From assembly GCA_965249175.1 (NCBI GenBank), contig OZ252227.1:1426001-1490000 (forward strand): a DNA stretch of 64,000 nucleotides, in the 5' to 3' direction. The position numbers were made by a program, and so were the translations under genes. Shown in pieces: positions 26,371 to 34,554 of this stretch. Source of the stretch: CAZYFH01 sp965249175 (lineage in GTDB: Bacteria > Acidobacteriota > Vicinamibacteria > Vicinamibacterales > UBA8438). The notes beneath the pieces are model-generated. The model was not told the origin of the DNA, made no database searches, and was given only the letters and a program-made list of their open reading frames with translations. The number at the start of each line of letters is the position of its first letter. The stretch's first letter is position 1.

Positions 26371-27036
26371 CTAGGGAGTCGGGTGGTCTGCCGGCCGCTC
26401 GGTCCGTTCCCGGAGCGCTTTCCCGACGAGAAACGCGCCGAGGATCATCGGGGCGAGGGGCCACCAGTCTTCGACCCACGCGAGCGACACGCCGAACCGC
26501 GTGTTCAGCAGCAGGATGAAGCCCGTCACCATGATGGCCACACCGCCACCGATCGACCCACCAAAGGTCGGTAAGACGAAGCTCGCCTCCTGTGGCAAGT
26601 CGAGCCCCTCCACCCCATCGAGGGCGAGGTTGTAGAACATCGCCCGGCGGGCGGCGTCGACGACGTTGTAGACGAAGAAGAAGGCGAGAAAGATGGAGAG
26701 GAGCGGAATGACTGCGTTGGTCGCGTAGGACGCCAACAAGACGATCGTCCCGGCAAACACGATGTTGTGGATGAAGCCGATCATGTAGTACCCGACATAG
26801 ACCTGTCCGACTCCGGGCAGCAAGGACAGCACGCCCGCCAGGAGCGGCGATTTCCGCGGGGGGCTCGGCGTCCAGCCGGCGGGGCGCGTTTGTGCGCGCG
26901 CGCCGCCGGACTGGCCTGTGTCGTGCGGCGGCGGCGCGTCCGGTGGCGCGGCAGCCTCCGCGGGGTGGTGGATGTCAGGGGTGTCGACGTGTTCGGATGA
27001 GCCGTTCATTACGTGCTCCTTCAGCGTCAGTGTCAT
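26371..27036 (-). CDS. TM2/LiaF-like membrane protein of a sigma-factor operon
   Basis: 221 aa. ATG 27036 overlaps the anti-sigma stop by 4 nt (ATGA). A proline- and alanine-rich cytoplasmic N-terminus of about 60 residues precedes four or five helices; the first, LLAGVLSLLPGVGQVYVGYY, is TM2-like, and the last (LLNTRFGVSLAWVEDWWPLAPMILGAFLV in overview) resembles LiaI/LiaF-type transmembrane modules. Such proteins accompany envelope stress sensors. Here it is the third member of a sigma/anti-sigma operon, so a sensor or effector of that circuit is inferred. Confidence 0.7.
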   Translation of the reverse strand: MTLTLKEHVMNGSSEHVDTPDIHHPAEAAAPPDAPPPHDTGQSGGARAQTRPAGWTPSPPRKSPLLAGVLSLLPGVGQVYVGYYMIGFIHNIVFAGTIVLLASYATNAVIPLLSIFLAFFFVYNVVDAARRAMFYNLALDGVEGLDLPQEASFVLPTFGGSIGGGVAIMVTGFILLLNTRFGVSLAWVEDWWPLAPMILGAFLVGKALRERTERPADHPTP

Positions 27037-28010
27037 TCCGGTTGCTCACCGGTCGTGGGGGATGTGAGCTGTCGCCTGATGCGCTCGGCGCGATCGCTCA
27101 GCCAGCGCATCGCGCGCGCACCCTGGCGGACGCTCCGATCGAGGATGCCGGCGTCGAGTCCTTCGCCGTCCGCCGCAAGCTCGGGCAGCCGCGCGGCGAT
27201 CCGGGTGTACCGCTGACCGACGGCGGACCGTGCCGCCCCTGCCGAATCGAGGAGACGACCGCCGGTCGCGTCCCAAGCCCGGCCGCCGGCGCCGGCCAGT
27301 CGAGCGACCGGGCCCTGCTGGACGGACGACAGCGCCGCGAGCGCCTCGACCGGCGCGGCGCGCAGCGGTGACCACGATACCCCGAACACGAGCCACAGGA
27401 CCACCGCTCCGATGTAGCCGGCCTCCCAGGCGATGCGCGGTCGCACGAGCAGACGCTCAAAGCGCGGGTGCGCCTGCTCGAGCAGACGCTCAATGCGCGC
27501 GGGCGCCTGCTCGAGCAGACGCTCAACGCGCGGGAGCGCGGCCACATGGCTCCGCCACCACGCCACGCGCGGTCGGGTGACGGCCAGCACATTCGCGACG
27601 AGCTCCGCCGGCGGCTCGAGCTCGGCGAACGCCGGCAGCTCATTCACGAGTCGGGCCAGCGCCACCGCCGTGGCCGCGCAGTCGGGGCAATGTTCGACGT
27701 GGTCGTGCACGAGCTCGTGGTCGAGGCCCCGAAGCGCCCCGTCGACGTAGTCGACGAGCCGCTGACGCGCGGGGCCGCAGGTCGATCCGCTCGTGTGCTC
27801 GAGAATCGTCGCGACGAGCCCGTCCGGCGCGTCCACAGGCGCCGCCGGCTCACTGCGCAGCACGGCGAGGAGCTCCCGACACCGTGGGCAGCGTGCCAGG
27901 TGCTCCTCGGCGGAGCGCCGGTCGTCAGACGAGAAGGTCCCGTCGACGAACGCCGCCAGCCGTGCCTCGAAGCGGGCGCAGGCCATCGCGTCGTTATCCA
28001 CTGAGGTCAC
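27033..28010 (-). CDS. Anti-sigma factor with two zinc-finger domains
   Basis: 325 aa from GTG 28010, which overlaps the sigma stop (GTGA) and has GGAGAT upstream; ATG 27986 is an alternative. Two zinc anti-sigma (HxxxCxxC) modules: HLARCPRC near residue 45 and HVEHCPDC near 115, each with an upstream conserved His/Cys. Next come three tandem heptad-like repeats RxERLLEQA, encoded by 33-bp DNA repeats, then one helix (GYIGAVVLWLVFGVSW) and a long alanine-rich C-terminal domain. It should sequester the adjacent ECF sigma at the membrane. Two fused ZAS domains in one anti-sigma factor are uncommon. Confidence 0.8.
   Translation of the reverse strand: MTSVDNDAMACARFEARLAAFVDGTFSSDDRRSAEEHLARCPRCRELLAVLRSEPAAPVDAPDGLVATILEHTSGSTCGPARQRLVDYVDGALRGLDHELVHDHVEHCPDCAATAVALARLVNELPAFAELEPPAELVANVLAVTRPRVAWWRSHVAALPRVERLLEQAPARIERLLEQAHPRFERLLVRPRIAWEAGYIGAVVLWLVFGVSWSPLRAAPVEALAALSSVQQGPVARLAGAGGRAWDATGGRLLDSAGAARSAVGQRYTRIAARLPELAADGEGLDAGILDRSVRQGARAMRWLSDRAERIRRQLTSPTTGEQPE
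27446..27544. repeat. Three 33-bp tandem repeats inside the anti-sigma gene
   Basis: Units begin at 27446, 27479 and 27512, each with CGAGCAGACGCTCAA, and encode the RxERLLEQA helical repeat. As multiples of 3 they can expand or contract without shifting the frame. Confidence 0.75.
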
Positions 28011-28615
28011 TGACGCATCTCCGGGCGATGGGTTCGCCTCGAGGCGCCGTATGACGGATCGATCGCGAGCACCTGCCGCGCCAGCTCCACCCGCGCGCGA
28101 TGTGAGCGCGACTTGAGCGTCCCGACCGGGACGCTGAGCAACTCGGCGATCTCGTCGAAGGTCAGCCCCTGGATGTCCTTCAACATGATGATCTCCCGGT
28201 TTCGCTCCGTCATCCGTCCGAGCGCTTCGTGGACGAGCCGCTTGCTCGTATCCGCCAGCCACGCCTGCTCCGGGTCCGGCCCCGCGGCAGCGAGCGTGTG
28301 CCCGTCATCCTCGACCGGCACGTCTTGAGCCGGCGGCCGGGCCTTGATACGCCGGAGCCGGTCGATACAGAGGTTGCGGGCCAGACGCAGGAGCCAGGGG
28401 AGGAATGTCTGTCCGCTGAACGTATCTATCTTTTGATAGACGCGGACGAAGATTTCCTGGGCGAGGTCGCGCGCCGCGTCGGCGTCGCGGACGTAGTGAT
28501 AGGCCAGCGCGTACACGCGTCCCTGGAACGTTCGAACGAGACGTTCCCAGGCCAGGTCGTCGCCCTGGCGACAGCGGTCAACGAGCTCTGCGGTTTCCGA
28601 CACCGGCATCGCCAA
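28007..28615 (-). CDS. ECF-type RNA polymerase sigma factor
   Basis: 202 aa. Region 2 at about residues 25-92 (YHYVRDADAARDLAQEIFVRVY and WLLRLARNLCIDRLRR) and region 4 at about 130-185 (LTFDEIAELLSVPVGTLKSRSHRAR) are complete, with no region 3. Directs RNA polymerase to a stress regulon. Its TGA overlaps the anti-sigma GTG. A nested palindrome lies 19-53 bp upstream and may be a control site. M1 and M3 are both possible starts. Confidence 0.9.
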   Translation of the reverse strand: MAMPVSETAELVDRCRQGDDLAWERLVRTFQGRVYALAYHYVRDADAARDLAQEIFVRVYQKIDTFSGQTFLPWLLRLARNLCIDRLRRIKARPPAQDVPVEDDGHTLAAAGPDPEQAWLADTSKRLVHEALGRMTERNREIIMLKDIQGLTFDEIAELLSVPVGTLKSRSHRARVELARQVLAIDPSYGASRRTHRPEMRQ

Positions 28616-28633
28616 CGCAGGCGGTCCTTAACG

Positions 28634-28668
28634 CCAGAGCTCTCTTGGGTCACCCACGTGAGCTCTGG
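28634..28668. promoter_or_regulatory. Nested inverted repeat upstream of the sigma gene
   Basis: Outer arms CCAGAGCTC / GAGCTCTGG enclose a perfect 11-nt palindrome TGGGT-C-ACCCA. There is no T-run on either side, so a terminator is less likely than a binding site or RNA structure controlling the sigma operon. Confidence 0.4.
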
Positions 28669-28716
28669 GCTTAGTGGAAAGAACGCACGCCTGCGCGGAA
28701 AGTTCGGTGCGCCGGT

Positions 28717-29766
28717 TCACCGCCCGTTCGTCGCGGCGGTGTCGTCGGCCTCCTGCAGTCGCGCGCCCCGAAGGGTGTTCGCGATGGCGTAGTTGCCCTC
28801 GTGGCAGGCGAACTCGTAAATCTGGCCGGTCCCGGGGGCCGGCCGCATGAAGATCTGCGCGGTCCACGGTGTCGTCCACGTCGTCGGATCGTGCATCGTG
28901 AACTCGTATTCCAGTGTGTCCGGTCCGGTCCGGGTAAACCGCTCGACGAGACGCAGATCGCTGGAAGCGCCGCTGAAGTTCGTCGCGCGCTTGAGGTTCG
29001 TCGTCTCGACCACCAACGTGTCGCCGTCCCATCGGCCCCGCGAGTCGCCCAGGTTGCCACGCAGTTGGGACGCCGCGTGCGGTCGCCCGTCGAGCGGGAT
29101 GATGCGCGTCTCGTGCATCATCTCCATCAGGATGGCGACGTAGCCGGACGTCTGCACGATCTGGTAGTTGCTGTTGTAGCCCCGACCGGTCATCGGGACG
29201 CGCCCACCGGAGCAGCGCAGCCCTGTGCCCAGATCCTCGGGTCCGGTAGGGAAGCGTGGCCGCGGCCGCTCGCGCGCGGCGTCGCGCCGGCGCTCGGCCT
29301 CGGGAGTCATCGGGGGCAAACGCCCGTCGGGCGGATCGACGATCAGCGACGTGCGATTGTCGAACCAGCGACCGACGAGCCAGAAGTGGTTGTAGTTGCC
29401 TGTGCCCTCGGGGGCGGTGGCGCTGACGCCGTCGCCGGACTTGTGCTCCGTCGCGTCAGCCAGCGCGGCGCGGAAGACGCTCTCGCCGAAGGCGGCATCC
29501 CCCGCGTCATCGCCGAAGAGCGTCGCCGCTCGCTCCCGGAGCGTCGCCACCTCCTCGTCGGTCAGCGTTGTCTTGTCCGCGAGCTCGACCGGTCGTTCGA
29601 GAGGAGTCGCGGAGTCACTCGCCCAGATGCCCTGCAGATCCGGCTGTCCGTCGGCGGTCCTGGACGGCGTCCAGGGACCCGGCGCACCTTGCGCGGCAGC
29701 TCCCGCAGGGGCCGCTAGTCCGAATGCGATCAGCGTGACCGACACCGCGAGGAATCGCTTGCTCAT
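28717..29766 (-). CDS. CHEGNY-family secreted protein, copy 3
   Basis: 349 aa from ATG 29766 with CAGGGAGAG upstream (the frame opens to 29883). Signal to GAAAQG. Blocks: PDLQGIW, TPLERP, LTDEEVATLRE, RTSLIVDPPDGRLPP, YNSNYQIVQTSGYVAIL, IIPLDGRPH, GDSRGRWDGDTLVVET, WTTPWTAQIFM, YEFACHEGNYAI. Two mature Cys only (LRCSGG, ACHEGN). Closest in pattern to copy 2, sharing the insert LFGxDAxDAAFG after the first block. Confidence 0.85.
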   Translation of the reverse strand: MSKRFLAVSVTLIAFGLAAPAGAAAQGAPGPWTPSRTADGQPDLQGIWASDSATPLERPVELADKTTLTDEEVATLRERAATLFGDDAGDAAFGESVFRAALADATEHKSGDGVSATAPEGTGNYNHFWLVGRWFDNRTSLIVDPPDGRLPPMTPEAERRRDAARERPRPRFPTGPEDLGTGLRCSGGRVPMTGRGYNSNYQIVQTSGYVAILMEMMHETRIIPLDGRPHAASQLRGNLGDSRGRWDGDTLVVETTNLKRATNFSGASSDLRLVERFTRTGPDTLEYEFTMHDPTTWTTPWTAQIFMRPAPGTGQIYEFACHEGNYAIANTLRGARLQEADDTAATNGR

Positions 29767-29827
29767 TGGCTCTCCCTGGACCGACATCTTGCTCCACACC
29801 ATAGGCGTCGGTGTGGCTTTGTGCAAG

Positions 29828-29847
29828 GAACACGAGCGAGCGTGTTC
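29828..29847. promoter_or_regulatory. Palindrome, possible operator
   Basis: GAACACG-AGCGAG-CGTGTTC, 7-bp arms, placed between the divergent CHEGNY copy 3 and the nucleotidyltransferase pair. It could bind a dimeric regulator for either. Confidence 0.35.
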
Positions 29848-29903
29848 GTGCGACCGCCAAAGAGGGGCAGGCAGTTCGCGCAATCGTCGTCCGAGGCCAC
29901 CGG

Positions 29904-29909
29904 TATAAT
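29904..29909 (+). promoter_or_regulatory. Consensus -10 element TATAAT
   Basis: A perfect TATAAT 22 bp before the ATG at 29931; rare in such GC-rich DNA. No clear -35 partner. Transcription of the nucleotidyltransferase pair would begin with a leader of roughly 15 nt. Confidence 0.5.
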
Positions 29910-29930
29910 CCGGACATCAGTGGATCGTTC

Positions 29931-30167
29931 ATGACACCCGAAGCGGAACGCGTCTACGTGAGGCAGTGGGCCGAGACCGGCCGCCTGCTTGAAGCCAAAC
30001 GCTGGGACGACCTGAAATCGCTGGACGACGCGAGCGCGCTTCGGGCGTCGAGCGCATTGATCGAGGCAGCGCTCAAGATTCCCCTGCCCGCGCGGCGGCG
30101 TGGGTGGTCGGGTCTGGTCGTCCTCCAGGATCGGCTGCATGGTCGTCGCGACGGGACACACCCGTGA
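29931..30167 (+). CDS. Small partner protein of the AbiEii-like nucleotidyltransferase
   Basis: 78 aa from ATG 29931; weak ribosome site. Helical N-terminal half (AERVYVRQWAETGRLLEAKRWDDLKSL), basic C-terminus (PARRRGWSGLVVLQDRLHGRR). Its stop overlaps the GTG of the nucleotidyltransferase (GTGA at 30164-30167). I do not recognise the family. Position and size fit an antitoxin or accessory protein, but no DNA-binding motif is evident. Confidence 0.65.
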   Translation: MTPEAERVYVRQWAETGRLLEAKRWDDLKSLDDASALRASSALIEAALKIPLPARRRGWSGLVVLQDRLHGRRDGTHP

Positions 30168-30730
30168 ACCCGTTGTTCGCGGCCGCCGTGGACATCCAGC
30201 GGTTCTGTTCCGAAAGAGGCTGGAAGGCCACGGTCATCGGCGGGCTTGCGGTTCAGCGCTGGGGCGAGCCGCGCCAAACCCGCGACGTGGATCTCGCGCT
30301 GTTGAGCGGTCTCGGGGGCGAAGAACGTTTCGTCGATCCGCTGCTGGATGCGTATCGTCCACGCATGACCGAAGCTCGGCAGTTCGCGCTCGAGCGACGC
30401 GTGGTGCTCGTGGAGACGATCGAGGGCGTTCCGCTCGACATCACCCTGGCCGGCTTGCCGTTCGAGTCCCGCGTCGTTGATCGGTCCACACCGTTCGCCT
30501 TCGAGCCTGGCGCGGAGGTCGTGACCTGCTCGGCCGAGGATCTGGTCGTGCTGAAGGCCTTCGCCGGCCGGGTGCAGGACTGGCTGGACGTCGAGGGCAT
30601 CATCGTGCGGCAAGGCGGGCGCCTCGACCGCGCAGGCGTCGTCGAGGAGCTGCAGCCGCTACTCCGACTCAACGACGACGACGTCGCCGAAAGGACGCTG
30701 CAAGCGTTGTTCGCGAAGCACGCGGGCTAG
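30164..30730 (+). CDS. AbiEii-like nucleotidyltransferase (possible toxin)
   Basis: 188 aa from GTG 30164. GGLAVQRWGEPRQTRDVDLAL is the Pol-beta-type nucleotidyltransferase core: GG near residue 26 and DVD about 15 residues on. A third acidic position may lie in VPLDITLAG. Members of the AbiEii/AbiGii group act as toxins that add nucleotides to RNA targets; others are harmless housekeeping enzymes. Coupled to the 78-aa gene by a 4-nt overlap. Convergent with the M20 peptidase gene, the two stops sharing CTAG (30727-30730). Confidence 0.75.
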   Translation: MNPLFAAAVDIQRFCSERGWKATVIGGLAVQRWGEPRQTRDVDLALLSGLGGEERFVDPLLDAYRPRMTEARQFALERRVVLVETIEGVPLDITLAGLPFESRVVDRSTPFAFEPGAEVVTCSAEDLVVLKAFAGRVQDWLDVEGIIVRQGGRLDRAGVVEELQPLLRLNDDDVAERTLQALFAKHAG

Positions 30731-32007
30731 TTCGGCGCGAGCGGCGCGGCGCCCGTAGCGACGTCCATGATTAGCCGCGTCAACAAATAGAGACGCGGTT
30801 CGATCGAACGCAGGTCGACGTACTCCGCGGCGCTGGAGTGGGCCCCGAAGCCCTGGAGGCCGAGGCCCTCGATGACGGGCGCCGCGGTCTCCAGCGCCGC
30901 GAACGCCGCGTCGGTTCCCCCGCCGGAGGCCGCTTCAGTGACGCCGAGCGTGCGGCCGATTTCCCGATAGACCGCCTGCGCATGCCCTGCCAGGGCACGC
31001 GAGGCCGCGGTCGCTTCGAGCGGCGGGCGCCGGCGCTCGAACTCCATCGTGACGCGCGTGTCCGGAATGAGCTGGTTCCGCAGGCGATGGCGCACCTGCT
31101 CCTCGATCAGCTCGTAGTCGGCGACGGTCAGGACACGCACGTCGGCTGTCGCGCGCGCGTCATCAGGGATGACGTTCCGTCGGGCGCCGGCCGACGCCAC
31201 GGTCCAGTTCATCTTGATGCCGGTCGCCTCATCCGAGAGGTCCCGGGTCTGCATGATCTGGTGGGCGAGCTCGTAGAGCGCGTTGCGCCCCTCGTCGGGG
31301 GCCGCGCCGGCATGCGACGCGCGCCCCTCCACCCGCAGCCTGACGGATCCGATCCCGGCGGTCGTCAACGCGAGGCGGTCGTCTGCCCCGGCGCCCTCGC
31401 ACGAGAACACGACGTCGTGCTCACGGCCGAGCCGCGTGATCAACGCGCGCGATCCGGGTGAGCTCACCTCTTCATCCGCGTTGATGAGCACGGTGATCGT
31501 CTCGTAGTTGTCGACGTCAAGCTGCTGCAGGATCGACAGCACGTGCAGGATGACGGCGATGCCATGCTTGTCGTCGGCAATCCCCAGGCCGTATGCCCGG
31601 TCGCCGTCGACGCGGAACGGTTGCTCGGAGAGCATCCCACGCCGATAGACGGTGTCCATGTGGGCCAAGAGCAGGATGCGCCGCGTGCCGCTCCCATGGA
31701 AGCGCGCCAGCACGATCTCGCCGATCGTGTCGGGCGTGTCGCCCATCCGATAGATGTCGGACGGAGGCACCATCTCGACGGTGCCCCCCAGCTCCCGTAG
31801 CCGGCGCGCGATGGCGTGGCCGATCCGATCGAGTCCCTCGGGGTCGGCGCTGCCCGACTCGATGGCGACGAGCTCGCGCATCGTCTCGATGAGCGGTGCG
31901 CGCTCAGACCGGACTTGCGCCAGGACCGCGTCTGCGACCTGCGCGTCGAGTACGGCGCCGCTGCTGACGAGCACGATGACGACGACTGCGGCGGTTGGCT
32001 TCGTCAT
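30727..32007 (-). CDS. M20 family metallopeptidase, secreted (glutamate carboxypeptidase type)
   Basis: 426 aa from ATG 32007 (GTG 32025 adds six residues). Signal to VLDAQ. Full two-zinc set: LAHMDTVY (His, catalytic Asp), GLGIADDKHG (bridging Asp), NADEEVSSPGS (general-base and ligand Glu), a ligand-type Asp around the dimerisation domain entry, and AHSSAAEYVD with the last His. The GGGTDA loop is conserved as well. Cleaves a C-terminal amino acid, probably glutamate, from peptides or folate-like compounds in the periplasm. Preceded by palindromic repeat copy 2. Confidence 0.85.
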   Translation of the reverse strand: MTKPTAAVVVIVLVSSGAVLDAQVADAVLAQVRSERAPLIETMRELVAIESGSADPEGLDRIGHAIARRLRELGGTVEMVPPSDIYRMGDTPDTIGEIVLARFHGSGTRRILLLAHMDTVYRRGMLSEQPFRVDGDRAYGLGIADDKHGIAVILHVLSILQQLDVDNYETITVLINADEEVSSPGSRALITRLGREHDVVFSCEGAGADDRLALTTAGIGSVRLRVEGRASHAGAAPDEGRNALYELAHQIMQTRDLSDEATGIKMNWTVASAGARRNVIPDDARATADVRVLTVADYELIEEQVRHRLRNQLIPDTRVTMEFERRRPPLEATAASRALAGHAQAVYREIGRTLGVTEAASGGGTDAAFAALETAAPVIEGLGLQGFGAHSSAAEYVDLRSIEPRLYLLTRLIMDVATGAAPLAPN

Positions 32008-32032
32008 TGCTGGATGCGGCTTCACCAGTCAA

Positions 32033-32110
32033 CTGTAGCGCGGGACTGTAGCGCGGGACTGTAGCGCGGGACTTCAGTCCCACGACGGCACGGCTGAAGC
32101 CGTGCCCTAC
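32033..32110. repeat. Dispersed palindrome, copy 2, with 13-bp triplication
   Basis: Three exact tandem copies of ctgtagcgcggga (32033-32071) lead into a stem GGGACT/AGTCCC (32068-32081), then a second stem GGCACGGC/GCCGTGCC with TGAA loop (32087-32106) and CCTAC. The triplication of the leading arm is not seen in the other copies. Confidence 0.75.
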
Positions 32111-32137
32111 GAGTCGCGACGCACGTGAGCGCCGAGA

Positions 32138-33241
32138 TTACCGGTCCTGCGTCCACCGCACGAACGAGGGGCCTGCCGGGCCCCGTTCCCGTGCACCATG
32201 TTCGGGATAGACCGATGCCACGAAGATGTCACCGGTCGACGGGTCGAACGCCATCTGGTGCACGTAGACGTCCGCGCTTTCGATGCGCTCGATCTCCCGG
32301 TCGGTTTCCGCGTCGACGATCACGACATCCTGTCGCCCCCGCTCGGCGCCGGTCGTGCCGGCGTAGATCCGGTCTCCGTAGGCGGCGATGCTCAGCGTCA
32401 GCGCGCCCTCGACGACGGACCACGGGCCCTCGTACGATCCGTCCTGGCCGAAGACATCGAAGCGGCTCCTGCAGCCCGCGATGGGACGCAGCCGCTCCTC
32501 CGCGATCTGGCCGGGGACCGTGACATACCGGTGCAGCGCGCCCCCGCAGACGTTGGCGACCAGAAGCCGGCCGCGCGCGTCGACTGCCACGGCATGCACC
32601 ACGCCAAGCTGCCCGGGCCCGTTGCCGTACTCGCCGACCTGCTTCAGAAACCTCCCGTCCTTGTCGAACCAGACCAGCCGCGAGTTCCAGTAGCCGTCGG
32701 AGATCACCACGTCGCCGTTCGGCAGGATTGCCACGCCGGTCGGCCCGTTGAAGTGCGAGGCGTCGTCGCCGTACGTGCCGTATTCGCCGAGCGTCAACAC
32801 CGGTGTGCCGTCGGGCGTCAGCTTCTTCACCTGATGCCCATCGCGATCGACGACCCAGACGAAGCCGTCACCGTCGACGTAGATGCTGTGCGGACCGATG
32901 AACGCCTGGTCCTCGGCGAACTTGCCGAGAAACGCGCCGCCGCGGTCGAACATCCAGATGGAGCCCTTGCCGCGATACCGGGTCATCGCCAGCGGATGAG
33001 ACGCCCAGTGGTCCACGTCGCGCGAGATCGCGTAGACGACGCCGCGAGCATCCACGGCGATGCCCGTGCCCATTTCGAATGTCGCGCCGGGCGGGTAGCG
33101 GGGCCAATCCTCGACGAGGCGATATCGACCGTCGGCCTCCTGCGCCGACGCGAGGTCGCCAACGGACCACACAGCGACGAGCGTAGCGAGGGCAAGTCCC
33201 ATCCCGACCAGTGCGGCGCCTCCTGGCTGTCGTCCTCGCAT
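32138..33241 (-). CDS. NHL-repeat propeller, peptidyl-hydroxyglycine lyase (PAL)-like, secreted
   Basis: 367 aa from ATG 33241 with GAGGAGC upstream; the frame opens to 33613. Signal to DLASAQ. Six NHL-like blades: MGTGIAVDARGVVYAISR, IGPHSIYVDGDGFVWVVDRD, FNGPTGVAILPNGDVVISDG and VVHAVAVDARGRLLVAN. The order and the PH, HQVKK and SDGYWNSR segments match the peptidyl-alpha-hydroxyglycine alpha-amidating lyase branch, which dealkylates hydroxyglycine adducts in animals; bacterial members have no fixed role. Divergent from CHEGNY copy 4. Confidence 0.8.
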   Translation of the reverse strand: MRGRQPGGAALVGMGLALATLVAVWSVGDLASAQEADGRYRLVEDWPRYPPGATFEMGTGIAVDARGVVYAISRDVDHWASHPLAMTRYRGKGSIWMFDRGGAFLGKFAEDQAFIGPHSIYVDGDGFVWVVDRDGHQVKKLTPDGTPVLTLGEYGTYGDDASHFNGPTGVAILPNGDVVISDGYWNSRLVWFDKDGRFLKQVGEYGNGPGQLGVVHAVAVDARGRLLVANVCGGALHRYVTVPGQIAEERLRPIAGCRSRFDVFGQDGSYEGPWSVVEGALTLSIAAYGDRIYAGTTGAERGRQDVVIVDAETDREIERIESADVYVHQMAFDPSTGDIFVASVYPEHGARERGPAGPSFVRWTQDR

Positions 33242-33409
33242 GACTGCTCCTCGTGATGCCGGCGCGGTCGTCGGCCGGCCGCGCGTCCGTGCGCGGGTCG
33301 GGCTCCAGTGTAGCCCTGTGCCGCGTCTCATGGGACCAGACTTGCACCGCGGACGGCAGTGCGCGATCATGAGCATCGCGCCACGGCGATGCGTGCCTGG
33401 AGGACTGAG

Positions 33410-34474
33410 ATGGCTGGCCGACTTTGCGCAACGATAGTGACAGCGGTCGCGGCGGCGTTGCTGGCGGTCCCGGCGTCTGGCCAGAACCAGGCGCAGAGCG
33501 GCGCTGACCCAGATGCGACCTGGACGTTGCCGCGCACCCCGGAGGGCCGGCCTGACTTTGGGGGGGGATTCTGGACGACGCAGACCTTCACCCCGCTGGA
33601 GCGACCCGAGCACCTAGCCGACAAGGCGTTCTACACCGAGGAGGAGGCCGCCGAGCTCCAGCAGCAGCTGACCGCCGAGGGCGTCGATCCGCTCGCGCGC
33701 GACGCCATCAACCTCGAGGATGCGGACGCGCGGGAGCAGCGGCTCTTTCAGACCAACCGCGACGCCGAGTACGTCCACTACGACAATGAGATCTGGCTGC
33801 GCACGCGGGTTCCCAAGGGGATCTCGACTCGGCGCACGTCCCTGATCACCGATCCCCCGAACGGCAGAATTCCGCCGCGGACGGCTGAAGCCGACAGTCG
33901 CGCGGCCGCGCGGGCCGACGCGAGACGGCAGCACGGCCCCTTCGACGGCTACGAGGTCCGACCGCTATCGGAGCGGTGCGTGGTCTGGCCGCACAACGGC
34001 CCGCCGATGTTGCCCCCGGCCTACAACGATATTCATCAGTTTCTTCAGACGCCGGGCTACGTCGTGTTGCACACCGAGCTGAGCAACAGCCTTCCACGCA
34101 TCATTCCGATGGACGGGCGTCCGCCCCTGCCGGATGACATCCAGATGATTCCCGGAGACTCGCGTGGCCGCTGGGAGGGTGACATGCTCGTGGTCGAGTC
34201 CGGGAATTTCACCGACAAGACGCGCTTCCAGGGATCCACCGCGGCGTTGCACGTCGTCGAGCGATTCACGCGCGTCAGCGAGGACATGATCCGCTACGAG
34301 TTCACGGTCGACGATCCGACCTCGTGGACACAGCCGTGGAGCGCGGAGATTCCGATGCTGAAGACAGACGGGCCGATGTTCGAGTACGCCTGTCACGAAG
34401 GCAACTACGACGTCCGCCACATTCTCGAGGTCTACCGGAACCTGGAGAAGCAGGCGGCCGAGGGCGCGCGATAG
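33410..34474 (+). CDS. CHEGNY-family secreted protein, copy 4
   Basis: 354 aa; ATG 33410 with GGAGGA upstream. Signal to PASGQ. First block varied to PDFGGGFW; then TPLERP, EEEAAELQQQL, RTSLITDPPNGRIPP, AYNDIHQFLQTPGYVVL, IIPMDGRPP, GDSRGRWEGDMLVVES, WTQPWSAEIPM, YEYACHEGNYDV. Two mature Cys (ERCVVWP, ACHEGN). A longer loop before RTSLIT (residues about 75-125) distinguishes it. Followed by repeat copy 3. Confidence 0.85.
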   Translation: MAGRLCATIVTAVAAALLAVPASGQNQAQSGADPDATWTLPRTPEGRPDFGGGFWTTQTFTPLERPEHLADKAFYTEEEAAELQQQLTAEGVDPLARDAINLEDADAREQRLFQTNRDAEYVHYDNEIWLRTRVPKGISTRRTSLITDPPNGRIPPRTAEADSRAAARADARRQHGPFDGYEVRPLSERCVVWPHNGPPMLPPAYNDIHQFLQTPGYVVLHTELSNSLPRIIPMDGRPPLPDDIQMIPGDSRGRWEGDMLVVESGNFTDKTRFQGSTAALHVVERFTRVSEDMIRYEFTVDDPTSWTQPWSAEIPMLKTDGPMFEYACHEGNYDVRHILEVYRNLEKQAAEGAR

Positions 34475-34484
34475 GTCAAAGCAC

Positions 34485-34530
34485 GTAGCGCAGGCCTTCA
34501 GGCCTGCGGGCCAGGCTCAAGCCTGGCCCC
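34485..34530. repeat. Dispersed double-hairpin palindrome, copy 3
   Basis: CGTAG then a stem identical to copy 1 (CGCAGGCCT/AGGCCTGCG, 34489-34508) and a second stem GGGCCAGGC/GCCTGGCCC with TCAA loop (34508-34529). Between convergent genes, 11 bp after the CHEGNY stop. Confidence 0.75.
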
Positions 34531-34554
34531 TCCGATCGGTTCCATGAGCTCGGA

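Noticed and set aside
27446..27544. 33-bp repeats as a CRISPR array
   Set aside because: There are no spacers; the repeats are contiguous, in frame and coding within the anti-sigma gene. No cas gene in the window.
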